A stretch of 46,882 nt of DNA from Lachnospiraceae bacterium. GTDB taxonomy: Bacteria > Bacillota > Clostridia > Lachnospirales > Lachnospiraceae. Below, piece after piece: positions 8,383-16,393 of the stretch (its first letter is position 1; every line of letters starts with the position of its first letter). Location of the stretch: NCBI GenBank assembly GCA_017535945.1, contig JAFXTJ010000121.1, positions 1 to 46,882 on the forward strand, in the 5' to 3' direction. Position numbers and translations under genes: made by a program. The notes under the pieces are model-generated. The model had not been told where the DNA came from. It did not search any database and worked only from the letters and a program-made list of their open reading frames with translations.

Positions 8383-9954
8383 TTACTCGCTCATCTCAGA
8401 ATAGTCCTGGTATCTCCAGGTCCCCTTTTGCCCGTACTGCAGTCCGAATCCGTCCAGTCCCTTGTTGTACTGAAAATCCGGGTCGTATACATAGGTCTGT
8501 CCGTCGAAATCCATCTCGACCCACGAATGGATCGTCAGCCCGCCCTTTCTGCTCGGCACCATCCCGCACATCTGTCTCGGTTCGTACCCGCAGAGCTTGG
8601 CGAATTCGTAAAAGGTGGCCGCCATGACAAAGCAGTTCCCCTTCAGATTGGTAAAGCCGAATTCCGCGAACCAGCAGGTGCCCGGATCGGCCGTCTCCGG
8701 CATATCCGCTTTCCCGTGTCCGTAGTAGGTGAGGCCGGCCGACCAGTCAAAAGCGGCTTCGATGTCCCAGTCCAGCGAATCCAGGACCGCGGCCGCCTGC
8801 GCATAGGAGGGATCGGACGTACCGGGGATGCTTCTCCAGTCCGCCGCGGCCGGAGCGCTTTCGATCACGGGTTTGTCATCGCTCCCGCCGAAGCCGCACA
8901 CACCGGCGATATAGGCCGACGCGTCGACTCCTGCCGTACCGGCGGGAACCGTCCCCTCGCTGATCTCGATCAGGATCTCCTGCAGATCCCGGTCGCGGTA
9001 CCGCTCAGCCCCGTTGCACAGGCCCTCGTGAAAGGTCCCGCTGAACACGGCCGAATCCGCTTCGTTCTCGCTTTTCAGCCAGATGCTGAGATCTCCGTTC
9101 CCCTCCGGCTTAAAGCCGTTCCATTCTCCGCTGTAGACGGAATAGGTGTTGCCGGCGGATATGACCGCCGTGGCGGTACCCTCTCCGCTGTCTCTGCTCA
9201 GTCCGCCGTAGATGACGATATCATTATCTCGATCCCGTTCGATCAGGATGTCATCGCCGATGTAATGCCTGCCGCTCAGACCCGTTGTATCCGCGACCGC
9301 TGTATACTCCGTCCCGTCCAGGAGCTTCGCCAGTTCCTCGTCATGATCTCCGCCCGCCAGGCTGATGATCTCGCCGTATACCCGGCTGATAGAACGGTTC
9401 GGCTCGAGGACCGACTGATCCGCGCCTTTATCCGCGGCCAGATCATAGTAGGTCGCCGCGTTTTTCCAGTTGCCCTCCGAAAACTCGCTTTCGGCATGGC
9501 CCAGCAGGCCGGCGATCTCCTTCTGTCCCGCATACTTCTCACGCCGCTCGTCCGCGACCCGGACCATCAGATCGTCGTCCCCCAGGATATCCCCGAACCC
9601 CTGCACGAGTCCGGAGAGATGCACTGCCGTATCGTAGTCCTGATCCAGTGAGGCCTGATCCGCCGTGACAAGGATCTGTTCCATATGATTCCGTACGGCT
9701 CTCCTCCCCCGCTCACTCTGCGGATCGATCTCAAGCGCCCTGCGAAATGTCGCTGCCGCTTCATCGTAATCAAGAGCTGCGAGATCCCGCTCACCCGCCG
9801 TGATCAGCCTGGATGTCCGGCGGGCCGGCGCCGTCTTGCAGATCACCATCCCCACCACGATGAGTTCGAGCAGCGTAAGAAGCGCAACCCCCAGAAAGCC
9901 CGAATATTTTCTCAGTTTTTTCAGTTTTTTCAAAGCCAGAACACGCACAGCCAT
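8383..9954 (-). CDS. Membrane-anchored transglutaminase-like protein with TPR and MORN-like repeats
   Basis: 523 residues. A basic N-terminus leads into a transmembrane helix (about 19-38), then a TPR-like pair of helices (about 50-110). Two MORN-like units, YSGEWNGFKPEGNGDL and FSGTFHEGLCNGAERY (about 274-320), follow. The C-terminal domain has a full transglutaminase-like triad: Cys441 in KGNCFVMAATF, His476 in IHSWVE and Asp491 in YVYDPDF. Such domains act as Cys proteases, amidases or cross-linkers, here probably outside the membrane. It is the first gene of an operon with the M15 peptidase. The ATG at 9954 has no ribosome site and directly follows a TATAAT box; an in-frame GTG at 9948 falls on the predicted transcription start, so translation may be leaderless from there. 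Confidence 0.8.
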   Translation of the reverse strand: MAVRVLALKKLKKLRKYSGFLGVALLTLLELIVVGMVICKTAPARRTSRLITAGERDLAALDYDEAAATFRRALEIDPQSERGRRAVRNHMEQILVTADQASLDQDYDTAVHLSGLVQGFGDILGDDDLMVRVADERREKYAGQKEIAGLLGHAESEFSEGNWKNAATYYDLAADKGADQSVLEPNRSISRVYGEIISLAGGDHDEELAKLLDGTEYTAVADTTGLSGRHYIGDDILIERDRDNDIVIYGGLSRDSGEGTATAVISAGNTYSVYSGEWNGFKPEGNGDLSIWLKSENEADSAVFSGTFHEGLCNGAERYRDRDLQEILIEISEGTVPAGTAGVDASAYIAGVCGFGGSDDKPVIESAPAAADWRSIPGTSDPSYAQAAAVLDSLDWDIEAAFDWSAGLTYYGHGKADMPETADPGTCWFAEFGFTNLKGNCFVMAATFYEFAKLCGYEPRQMCGMVPSRKGGLTIHSWVEMDFDGQTYVYDPDFQYNKGLDGFGLQYGQKGTWRYQDYSEMSE

Positions 9955-9982
9955 ATTATAGCCGAATTCTCACAGAATTCAA
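9955..9982 (-). promoter_or_regulatory. Promoter with palindromic operator in its spacer (envelope cassette)
   Basis: On the minus strand TTGAAT (9977-9982), a 16-bp spacer and TATAAT (9955-9960) form a promoter for the transglutaminase-like gene. A perfect inverted repeat, GAATTCT-CAC-AGAATTC (9964-9980), fills the spacer and overlaps the -35 box, where a bound repressor would block RNA polymerase. The regulator is unknown. Confidence 0.6.
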
Positions 9983-10012
9983 GAAAAAACGGGCCTCCCG
10001 TATGATCCCCCG

Positions 10013-10041
10013 TTGCGGGGCGGCGCCGTTCGTGATACGAT
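10013..10041 (+). promoter_or_regulatory. Promoter for the Cof-type HAD phosphatase
   Basis: TTGCGG (10013-10018), 17-bp spacer, TACGAT (10036-10041) preceded by TGA, which makes it an extended -10. It points right, divergent from the envelope cassette. Confidence 0.5.
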
Positions 10042-10090
10042 GAGTCAGCCATAGCGGCACAGAACGTTGTATTCACAGACCGGAGACTGT

Positions 10091-10909
10091 ATGAGACTCT
10101 TTTTCACCGACCTGGACGGGACTCTTTTAACGGATGACAAGCGGATCGGAGAACGCACAAGGCAGGCACTGACGGATTTCTCGGAGGCGGGCGGCGCGTT
10201 TGCCGTCTCGACCGGCCGTGCCCTCGAGAGCGCGATGGCCGTACAGAAACAGCTCGGGCTCTTCTATCCCCGCATGTATCTCATCGCCTATAACGGCGCA
10301 CAGATCTATGACTGCGACCGCAAGGAAACCATCTACCGTTCCGGCATCCCCGTCGAACAGGTTCTGCGGTTTTCCGGACTGGCCGCGGCGCACGGGATCC
10401 ATCTGCACACCTACAATGACGATGCCATCGTGAGCCCGCCCCTGCGTGACGAAGCGGACCGGGAGTGCATGGATTTCTACCGCCGGGCGATCAAGTCGCC
10501 CCTCATCCTGACCGATGACCTCGCGGCACATCTGCCTCAGCCGCCCTGCAAATGCATCGCCATCGAACTGCATGACAGGGAGAAGCTCGAGCGCTTCCGT
10601 CAGGCGCTCGCGCCCGTCGCGGGTGACGGGATCACCCTCCTGTATTCCAATCCGTATTATCTGGAGATCTTCCCGGCGGAAGCGGGAAAAGGTTCCGCCG
10701 TCACACGGCTGTGTGAATATCTGAACATCCCCGTCGCCGATGCCGTCGCGGCAGGCGACGAGGAGAATGACATATCCATGATCCGGGCGGCCGGCCTGGG
10801 CATTGCGATGTGCAACGGCTCACCCTCTGCAATAGCGGCGGCGGACGCCGTCACCGGAAAAGACAATAACCACGACGGGCTGGCGGATTTTCTCGACCGC
10901 GCCCGGTGA
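10091..10909 (+). CDS. Cof-type HAD-IIB family phosphatase
   Basis: 272 residues. HAD motif I FFTDLDGTLLT is at the N-terminus, motif II is STGR, motif III is the Lys in AGKGSAVTRL, and motif IV is AAGDEENDISMI. The large C2-type cap between motifs II and III places it in the Cof/YbiV subfamily, which dephosphorylates sugar phosphates, FMN or pyridoxal phosphate with low specificity. The ATG at 10091 follows GGAGACTGT; the ORF reaches eight codons further up without a ribosome site. It converges on the small acidic gene with only six bases between the stop codons. Exact substrate cannot be told from sequence. Confidence 0.9.
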   Translation: MRLFFTDLDGTLLTDDKRIGERTRQALTDFSEAGGAFAVSTGRALESAMAVQKQLGLFYPRMYLIAYNGAQIYDCDRKETIYRSGIPVEQVLRFSGLAAAHGIHLHTYNDDAIVSPPLRDEADRECMDFYRRAIKSPLILTDDLAAHLPQPPCKCIAIELHDREKLERFRQALAPVAGDGITLLYSNPYYLEIFPAEAGKGSAVTRLCEYLNIPVADAVAAGDEENDISMIRAAGLGIAMCNGSPSAIAAADAVTGKDNNHDGLADFLDRAR

Positions 10910-10915
10910 GGGATC

Positions 10916-11170
10916 TTATCCCTCGACGATCAGATAGCGGCCGTCTCCGACCTCGAAGACCTCGACCGCGTCCAGTGCGGAGCCTTCTCCGATCTCCATC
11001 CCTTCCTCTTCGAAGTACTCCTCCACCTCGTCGGCGGAGTCCAGGACCACCGCCATGCAGTCGGAGAGAAACGCCTCCGCTTCCTCCGGTGTGGTCGCGA
11101 CCTCTTCGTCGAAGAGCTGTCCCTGTTGTTCCAGAAAACATCTTAAGACCGCTTCATCGTACTCATGCAT
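10916..11170 (-). CDS. Small acidic protein of unknown function
   Basis: 84 residues, not recognised. About a quarter of the residues are Glu or Asp, with a run EVEEYFEEEGMEIGEG in the middle and a GDGRYLIVEG-type strand at the C-terminus. A helix-rich N-terminal half and a short beta C-terminal half are likely, with no signal or membrane helix. It has an excellent ribosome site (AGGAGGTGACTT) and lies 32 bp after maf on the same strand, so it is a real gene and probably cotranscribed with maf. Confidence 0.75.
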   Translation of the reverse strand: MHEYDEAVLRCFLEQQGQLFDEEVATTPEEAEAFLSDCMAVVLDSADEVEEYFEEEGMEIGEGSALDAVEVFEVGDGRYLIVEG

Positions 11171-11202
11171 AAGTCACCTCCTGATGATATCCAAAGCAGC
11201 CG

Positions 11203-11790
11203 TTACAGCAGATCATGATCCCTGAGTGTCCGGTACAGGCGGGAGACGGGAAGTCCCACCACATTGGCATAGTCCCCGCGGATCCCGGTCACATGGATCC
11301 CGAAGCGCCCCTGGATCCCGTAGGCGCCGGCTTTGTCATCCGCTTCGCCGGTGGCCAGATAGGCTTCGATCTCCTCCGCCGACAGAGTCTCCACATCCAC
11401 CTCTGTCCGCTCCGCAAAGAGGATCTCTTCGTCCGGCGACAGGACCGCCACGCCGGTATACACTTCGTGCGTCCGCCCGGAGAGCTGTCCCAGCATCCGC
11501 GCCGCGTCCGCCCGGTCCCGGGGCTTGCCGAAGATCCTCCCCTCTAATGATACTACGGTGTCCGCACCGATGACAATCGGTTTTTGAAACTCTCCCGCCC
11601 GCGCGCCGTGCGTGACGAGTTCCCAGATCTCCTCCGCCTTGGCGCGGGCGAGGACGCGCACTGTCTCCTCCGGGGAGAGATCCGCGCATTTCTCCTCTCC
11701 CGCAGCCGGGATCACCGTGCAGGCAAGTCCCGCCGTTTCCATCAGTTCTTTGCGCCTCGGCGAAGCCGAAGCCAGGATCAATTCCGTCAT
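11203..11790 (-). CDS. maf: Maf family nucleotide pyrophosphatase
   Basis: 195 residues, the normal Maf length. The N-terminal SASPRRKELM phosphate-binding motif, IGADTVVSLEGRIFGKP with the catalytic Asp, and DKAGAYGIQG are all present. Maf proteins hydrolyse non-canonical or modified nucleoside triphosphates (dTTP/UTP or m7GTP groups) and overproduction can block septum formation. SGRTHEVYTGVAV is the family's usual subgroup motif. Start is the ATG with GGGGAAAG upstream. It is divergent from the GH31 gene and followed by the small acidic protein. Confidence 0.95.
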   Translation of the reverse strand: MTELILASASPRRKELMETAGLACTVIPAAGEEKCADLSPEETVRVLARAKAEEIWELVTHGARAGEFQKPIVIGADTVVSLEGRIFGKPRDRADAARMLGQLSGRTHEVYTGVAVLSPDEEILFAERTEVDVETLSAEEIEAYLATGEADDKAGAYGIQGRFGIHVTGIRGDYANVVGLPVSRLYRTLRDHDLL

Positions 11791-11873
11791 TGCTTTCCCC
11801 GGTCACCTCTAATACAATAGGATCATCGTTATCTGTTACTATCATATCACAGTTGTGGAGCGGAGGAAAAACC

Positions 11874-13910
11874 ATGTTCTTTTCGGAAGTAGACGGTGCA
11901 TTGCGCGCGACACGAAACGGCGAAACGCTGCTCATCGAAGCCTGGGGACGCGATGCCCTGCGGATCCGCGTCACCCGCCATCCGGAGTTTTCCGGGCGGG
12001 ACTGGGCCCTGACGGAAAAGCGCCCGGACACCCCTCTTGAGATCACTTACACCAAAGCGGAGCAGATCAACGGGACCGGCACCGGCAGGGACTGCGGCGG
12101 GATCGGTGCAAAAGAGGCGCTGGTGCGTAACGGCCGCATCTCCGTGCGGGTCAACCGCGTCGGCATCCTCACCTTCTACAGGGATGATGTGAAGATCCTG
12201 GAGGAGTATTTCCGTTTCTACGACGGTACCGTCTCCAAAGAGAGCCGCTGCCTCAAGCAGCCGGCGAGGCAGTTCCGTGCGCATACCGGCGGCGACTGGC
12301 AGATCACGCAGCGCTTTGAATCAAATGACGGCGAGAAGCTCTTCGGCATGGGCCAGTATCAGCAGCCGAACACGGACCTCAAGGGCTGCACGCTCGATCT
12401 CGAGCAGCGCAATTCGCAGAACTCCGTACCTTTCCTCGTATCGAGTCTGGGCTACGGCTTCCTCTGGAACAATCCGGCCGTGGGCCGCGCCGTCTTCGGC
12501 AACAACCGGACGGAATGGGTGGCGGAGTGCGCAAAGGAGCTCGATTACTGGATCACGGCGGCCGATGATCCACGCGGGATCCTCGCCAACTACACCGCCG
12601 TGACCGGCCGTGCGCCGATGCTGCCGGATGGATATCTGGGACTCTGGCAGTCGAAGCTGCGCTACCGCACGCAGGAGGAGGTCCTGCAGGTCGCGCATGC
12701 CTACAAGGACCGCGGGATCCCGCTCGACGTGATCGTCATCGACTTTTTCCACTGGACCGTTCAGGGCGACTGGAAATTTGATAAAACCTACTGGCCGGAC
12801 CCCAAAGCGATGGTCGACGAACTCCATTCCATGGGGATCAAGGTCGTGGTCTCCGTCTGGCCCTCCGTCGACAAGCGCAGCGAGAATTACTATCCGATGG
12901 CGGAGCGCGGGCTCCTCATGCGCACGGAGCGCGGCGGCGTGCAGACCTATGATTATCAGGGCGACTGCGTGGTGATCGACGCCACGAACCCGGAGACCTC
13001 GGAATATGTCTGGGAGGTCTGTAAGAAGAACTACTACGATATCGGTGTCGATGTCTTCTGGCTGGACAATTCGGAGCCGGATCTGGAGGCCTATGACTTC
13101 GACAACTACCGCTATTATCTCGGGCCCGCCCTCTCCTGCACCAACATCTTCCCGCAGTACTACAGCAGGATCTTCCACGATCATGAGAAGGCCCTCGGAG
13201 AGCGGGAGCCGTTAAACCTCCTGCGCTCGTGCTGGGCGGGCAGCCAGAAGTACGCCAATGTGGTCTGGTCCGGAGATGTGCCCAGCACCTGGGAGGCCCT
13301 GCGCGACCAGCTCGCCGCAGGCATCAACATGGGTCTGGCCGGCATCTCCTGGTGGACAACGGATATCGGCGGCTTCATGACCGATGATGTCGACGATCCG
13401 GATTTCCGGGAACTGCTCATCCGCTGGTATGAATTCGCGGCCTTCACCGGGTTCCTGCGCATGCACGGCGACCGAGGTCCCTACAATATCCCCGCGCTGG
13501 ACGACCGTGACTGGGGCGGCGGCTATCTCCACACCGGCCAGCCCAATGAGCTCTGGAGCTACGGCGAAGACAATCTCGCCATCATGAAGAAGTATCTGGA
13601 CATCCGTCTGGGGATGCGGGATTATCTGCAGGAGGTCTTTCAGGAAGCTCACGAGGACGGTTCTCCTATCCTGCGTGCCATGTTCTACGAATTCCCCGAT
13701 GACGCAAAGGCCTGGGAGACCTATGATCAGTTCATGCTGGGAAGGGATGTGCTGGTGGCGCCGGTACTTTATCCCGGTGTCAAAGAGCGTGAGGTGTATC
13801 TGCCGGCCGGCAGCTGGAAGAACATCCACACGGAGGAAGTCGTGGAGGGCGGCCGCGTGATCACGGCCGAAGCGCCGCTCGACATCATCCCGGTCTACCG
13901 GCGCGTGTGA
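11874..13910 (+). CDS. Glycoside hydrolase family 31 (alpha-xylosidase/alpha-glucosidase type)
   Basis: 678 residues. The N-terminal beta-sandwich has the mutarotase-like fold start and the FGMGQYQQPN motif; the TIM barrel contains the nucleophile region FWLDNSEPDLEAY (Asp398) and the acid/base region WSGDVPSTWEAL (Asp468), followed by GISWWTTDIGGF. The WLDxSEP form of the nucleophile motif is common in alpha-xylosidase-like GH31 enzymes. No signal peptide is seen, so it should act inside the cell on imported oligosaccharides such as xyloglucan fragments; this is inference. The start at 11874 has GGAGCGGAGGAAAAACC upstream; the ORF extends 28 codons further without a ribosome site and into the Maf start region. 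It converges on the next gene with three bases between stops. Confidence 0.93.
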   Translation: MFFSEVDGALRATRNGETLLIEAWGRDALRIRVTRHPEFSGRDWALTEKRPDTPLEITYTKAEQINGTGTGRDCGGIGAKEALVRNGRISVRVNRVGILTFYRDDVKILEEYFRFYDGTVSKESRCLKQPARQFRAHTGGDWQITQRFESNDGEKLFGMGQYQQPNTDLKGCTLDLEQRNSQNSVPFLVSSLGYGFLWNNPAVGRAVFGNNRTEWVAECAKELDYWITAADDPRGILANYTAVTGRAPMLPDGYLGLWQSKLRYRTQEEVLQVAHAYKDRGIPLDVIVIDFFHWTVQGDWKFDKTYWPDPKAMVDELHSMGIKVVVSVWPSVDKRSENYYPMAERGLLMRTERGGVQTYDYQGDCVVIDATNPETSEYVWEVCKKNYYDIGVDVFWLDNSEPDLEAYDFDNYRYYLGPALSCTNIFPQYYSRIFHDHEKALGEREPLNLLRSCWAGSQKYANVVWSGDVPSTWEALRDQLAAGINMGLAGISWWTTDIGGFMTDDVDDPDFRELLIRWYEFAAFTGFLRMHGDRGPYNIPALDDRDWGGGYLHTGQPNELWSYGEDNLAIMKKYLDIRLGMRDYLQEVFQEAHEDGSPILRAMFYEFPDDAKAWETYDQFMLGRDVLVAPVLYPGVKEREVYLPAGSWKNIHTEEVVEGGRVITAEAPLDIIPVYRRV

Positions 13911-13913
13911 TTT

Positions 13914-14231
13914 TTAACGGACGCGGATGCCGTTCTTCTTCAGGTACTCCGCGGCCTCAAGCCCGCCCGTCATCCCGATCCGGCCGTCGGCGTCCACGGT
14001 CACGATCGTGCGGGTATGTGCGCTGTTCATGCTCCAGATCTGTTCCGTGACCGCGATGCTGCCGTCTTCCATACGGCTCCACTCGTGCACAGTGTCCAGA
14101 TCATAAGCAGCCTGATGGATGATCTCCGTGAAGGAATTCACGGAGATCTCTTTTTTGTCGATGATCCCCCGCAGTTCCTCTTCGGGGAGCAGCTCCCCGC
14201 CGATCTTTGCTCTGAGTTCTTTGATATTCAT
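13914..14231 (-). CDS. Conserved-looking small protein of unknown function
   Basis: 105 residues, not recognised. The N-terminal half looks helical (MNIKELRAKIGGELLPEEEL, then an ISVNSF...AYDLD helix) and the C-terminal half has alternating beta strands (GSIAVTEQIWSM, HTRTIVTVDADG). No signal, membrane helix or Cys. It follows ppk by 20 bp on the same strand and ends the long pheA-ppk operon. The ribosome site is weak (GCAGG). Linkage to ppk is the only hint of role. Confidence 0.7.
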   Translation of the reverse strand: MNIKELRAKIGGELLPEEELRGIIDKKEISVNSFTEIIHQAAYDLDTVHEWSRMEDGSIAVTEQIWSMNSAHTRTIVTVDADGRIGMTGGLEAAEYLKKNGIRVR

Positions 14232-14251
14232 GTTCAGTGCCTGCTGTGTGC

Positions 14252-16393
14252 TTACGATGTCATCGGGATGAAGACCCGCGACTCCTTTTCATTCTCCGTC
14301 TTTGCGGCGCGCTCCGCTTCCTCGCCGAAGACGCGCTGCGAATTGACGCGTTTCCTGCCGCGCTTGTCCACGCGGGCGTAGGTATTGTCCGGCATCAGGA
14401 TGTGCGCCTTCTCCGTGTCCGCAAGCTCCGTCTCCAAGATATGGAGGAGCTTGGCCCGTCCCTCTTTGTTCTCCACCGGGAAGAGGATCTCGACGCGGCG
14501 CTCCAGGTTGCGCGGCATCCAGTCCGCACTGCTTAAGTAATACTCGGGATTGCCGGCATTCTCGAAGTAGAAGATCCGGCTGTGCTCGAGGAAATTGCCG
14601 ACGATGGAACGGACCGTGATGTGCTCGCTGATCCCGGGGATCCCGGTCCTCAGACAGCAGATCCCGCGGATGATGAGATCGATCTGCACGCCAGCGGCGC
14701 TCGCCTCGTAGAGCGCGGCGATGACCTCCTCATGGCAGAGGGAATTCATTTTGGCGATGATCCGGGCGGGCCTGCCGGCGCGCGCATGCTCCGTCTCGCG
14801 CCTGATGAGGGAGAGGATTCGGTCCTTCAGCCACAGCGGCGCCAGGAAGAGCTTGTTCCACGCGAGCGGCTCGGAATACCCGGAGAGCATGTTGAAGACC
14901 GCCGTGGCGTCCTCGCCGTAGGCCTCCTCGCAGGTGAACATCCCCAGATCCGTGTAGAGTCTGGCTGTGGAATCATTGTAATTGCCGGTCGCGAGATGGA
15001 CATAGCGCCGGATGCCGTCCTCCTCACGCCGCACCACGAGGGTGATCTTGCAGTGGGTCTTCAGGCCGACCAGTCCGTAGATGACGTGACAGCCCGCTTT
15101 CTCCAGCATCTTCGCCCAGACGATGTTGTGCTCCTCGTCAAAGCGCGCCTTGAGTTCCACCAGGACGGAGACCTGCTTGCCGCGCTCCGCCGCGCGCGCG
15201 AGTGCCGCGATGATGGGCGAGTTGCCGCTGACACGGTAGAGGGTCTGTTTGATGGCGAGCACTTTATCATCCGTGGCTGCCTGTTCGATGAAGCGCACGA
15301 CGGGGTCAAAGGTCTCATAGGGATGGTGCATGAGGATATCGCCCGCGCGGATCCCCGCAAAGATATCCGGCACTTCCTCCCCGAGGAAGGCCGGCACCGG
15401 CTGTCCGGAAATGTAGCCGTGCTCCTTCAGCGCGTCAAAACCGTCCATGCCATAGAGCTTCATGAGGAAGGTAAGATCGAGCGGTCCGTCGATCGGGTAG
15501 ATCTCCTGCTCCTCCACTTCCAGCTCGCTCCGGATGTGGCCGAGCAGACGCTCATCCATTCCACCCGAGACCTCGAGCCGGATCGCCTGTCCCCATTGTC
15601 TTTTCTTGAGCTGCTTCTCGATCTCCTTTAAGAGGTCCTCCGCCTCGTCCTCGTCGATCGAGAGGTCGGCGTTTCGTCCGACGCGGTAGGCGCCCGCGCA
15701 GACGATATCATAGTTGAGGAAGAGCTTCGGCATGTTGCGCCGGATGATCTCCTCCAGCAGGATCATGCGCCGTTTCCCGCCGCCCGGCAGTTCGATCAGG
15801 CGCTCCGTTCCCCCGGGCACCTGCACCGTGGCGAATTCGATCCCGCCGTCCCCGCCTTTCTTGGTGACCAGGGCGCCGATATTGAGGCTCTTGTTGCGGA
15901 TCAGCGGGAAAGGTCTGGACGAATCGACCGCCATGGGCGTCAGCACGGGATAGACGAATTCATCGAAATAGCGGTCCGCAAAGGCGGCATCGTCTCCCGT
16001 GAGCACCGTCCCGTCCGTCAGGATCTCCAGCCCCTGCTCGACGAGCATCGGCTTGAGCTGCCGGTTCCAGATCTCGTACTGCCGTCCGACAAAGGCGTGC
16101 AGGCGCTCCTCCACGGCGATCAGCTGCTCCGTGACGGTCATACCGGCGATGTCACGTTTTTTATAGCCGGCATTCAGCATATCCTTGAGGGAGGCGACGC
16201 GCACCATAAAGAATTCGTCGAGGTTGCTCGCCGTGATGCTCAGGAATTTCAGCCGCTCGAACAGCGGGTTCTCCGGGATCGTCGCCTCATAGAGACAGCG
16301 CTCGTTAAAGGCGATCCAGGACAGTTCTCTGTTGGCGTAATACGCGGGATCGCGGTAATCGACCGGATCCGTTTCCCTGGCTGTCTTGCTCAT
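14252..16393 (-). CDS. ppk1: Polyphosphate kinase 1
   Basis: 713 residues, the usual PPK1 length. The N-terminal region has NRELSWIAFNERCL and ITASNLDEFFMVRVA; the two phospholipase-D-like catalytic domains carry ELKARFDEEHNIVWA and RRYVHLATGNYN, where His466 corresponds to the phosphorylated His of the E. coli enzyme. It reversibly transfers the gamma phosphate of ATP onto polyphosphate at the membrane. The ATG overlaps the ppx stop by four bases, so synthesis and breakdown of polyphosphate are translationally coupled. The ribosome site (AAAGGGG) lies in the end of ppx. Confidence 0.97.
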   Translation of the reverse strand: MSKTARETDPVDYRDPAYYANRELSWIAFNERCLYEATIPENPLFERLKFLSITASNLDEFFMVRVASLKDMLNAGYKKRDIAGMTVTEQLIAVEERLHAFVGRQYEIWNRQLKPMLVEQGLEILTDGTVLTGDDAAFADRYFDEFVYPVLTPMAVDSSRPFPLIRNKSLNIGALVTKKGGDGGIEFATVQVPGGTERLIELPGGGKRRMILLEEIIRRNMPKLFLNYDIVCAGAYRVGRNADLSIDEDEAEDLLKEIEKQLKKRQWGQAIRLEVSGGMDERLLGHIRSELEVEEQEIYPIDGPLDLTFLMKLYGMDGFDALKEHGYISGQPVPAFLGEEVPDIFAGIRAGDILMHHPYETFDPVVRFIEQAATDDKVLAIKQTLYRVSGNSPIIAALARAAERGKQVSVLVELKARFDEEHNIVWAKMLEKAGCHVIYGLVGLKTHCKITLVVRREEDGIRRYVHLATGNYNDSTARLYTDLGMFTCEEAYGEDATAVFNMLSGYSEPLAWNKLFLAPLWLKDRILSLIRRETEHARAGRPARIIAKMNSLCHEEVIAALYEASAAGVQIDLIIRGICCLRTGIPGISEHITVRSIVGNFLEHSRIFYFENAGNPEYYLSSADWMPRNLERRVEILFPVENKEGRAKLLHILETELADTEKAHILMPDNTYARVDKRGRKRVNSQRVFGEEAERAAKTENEKESRVFIPMTS

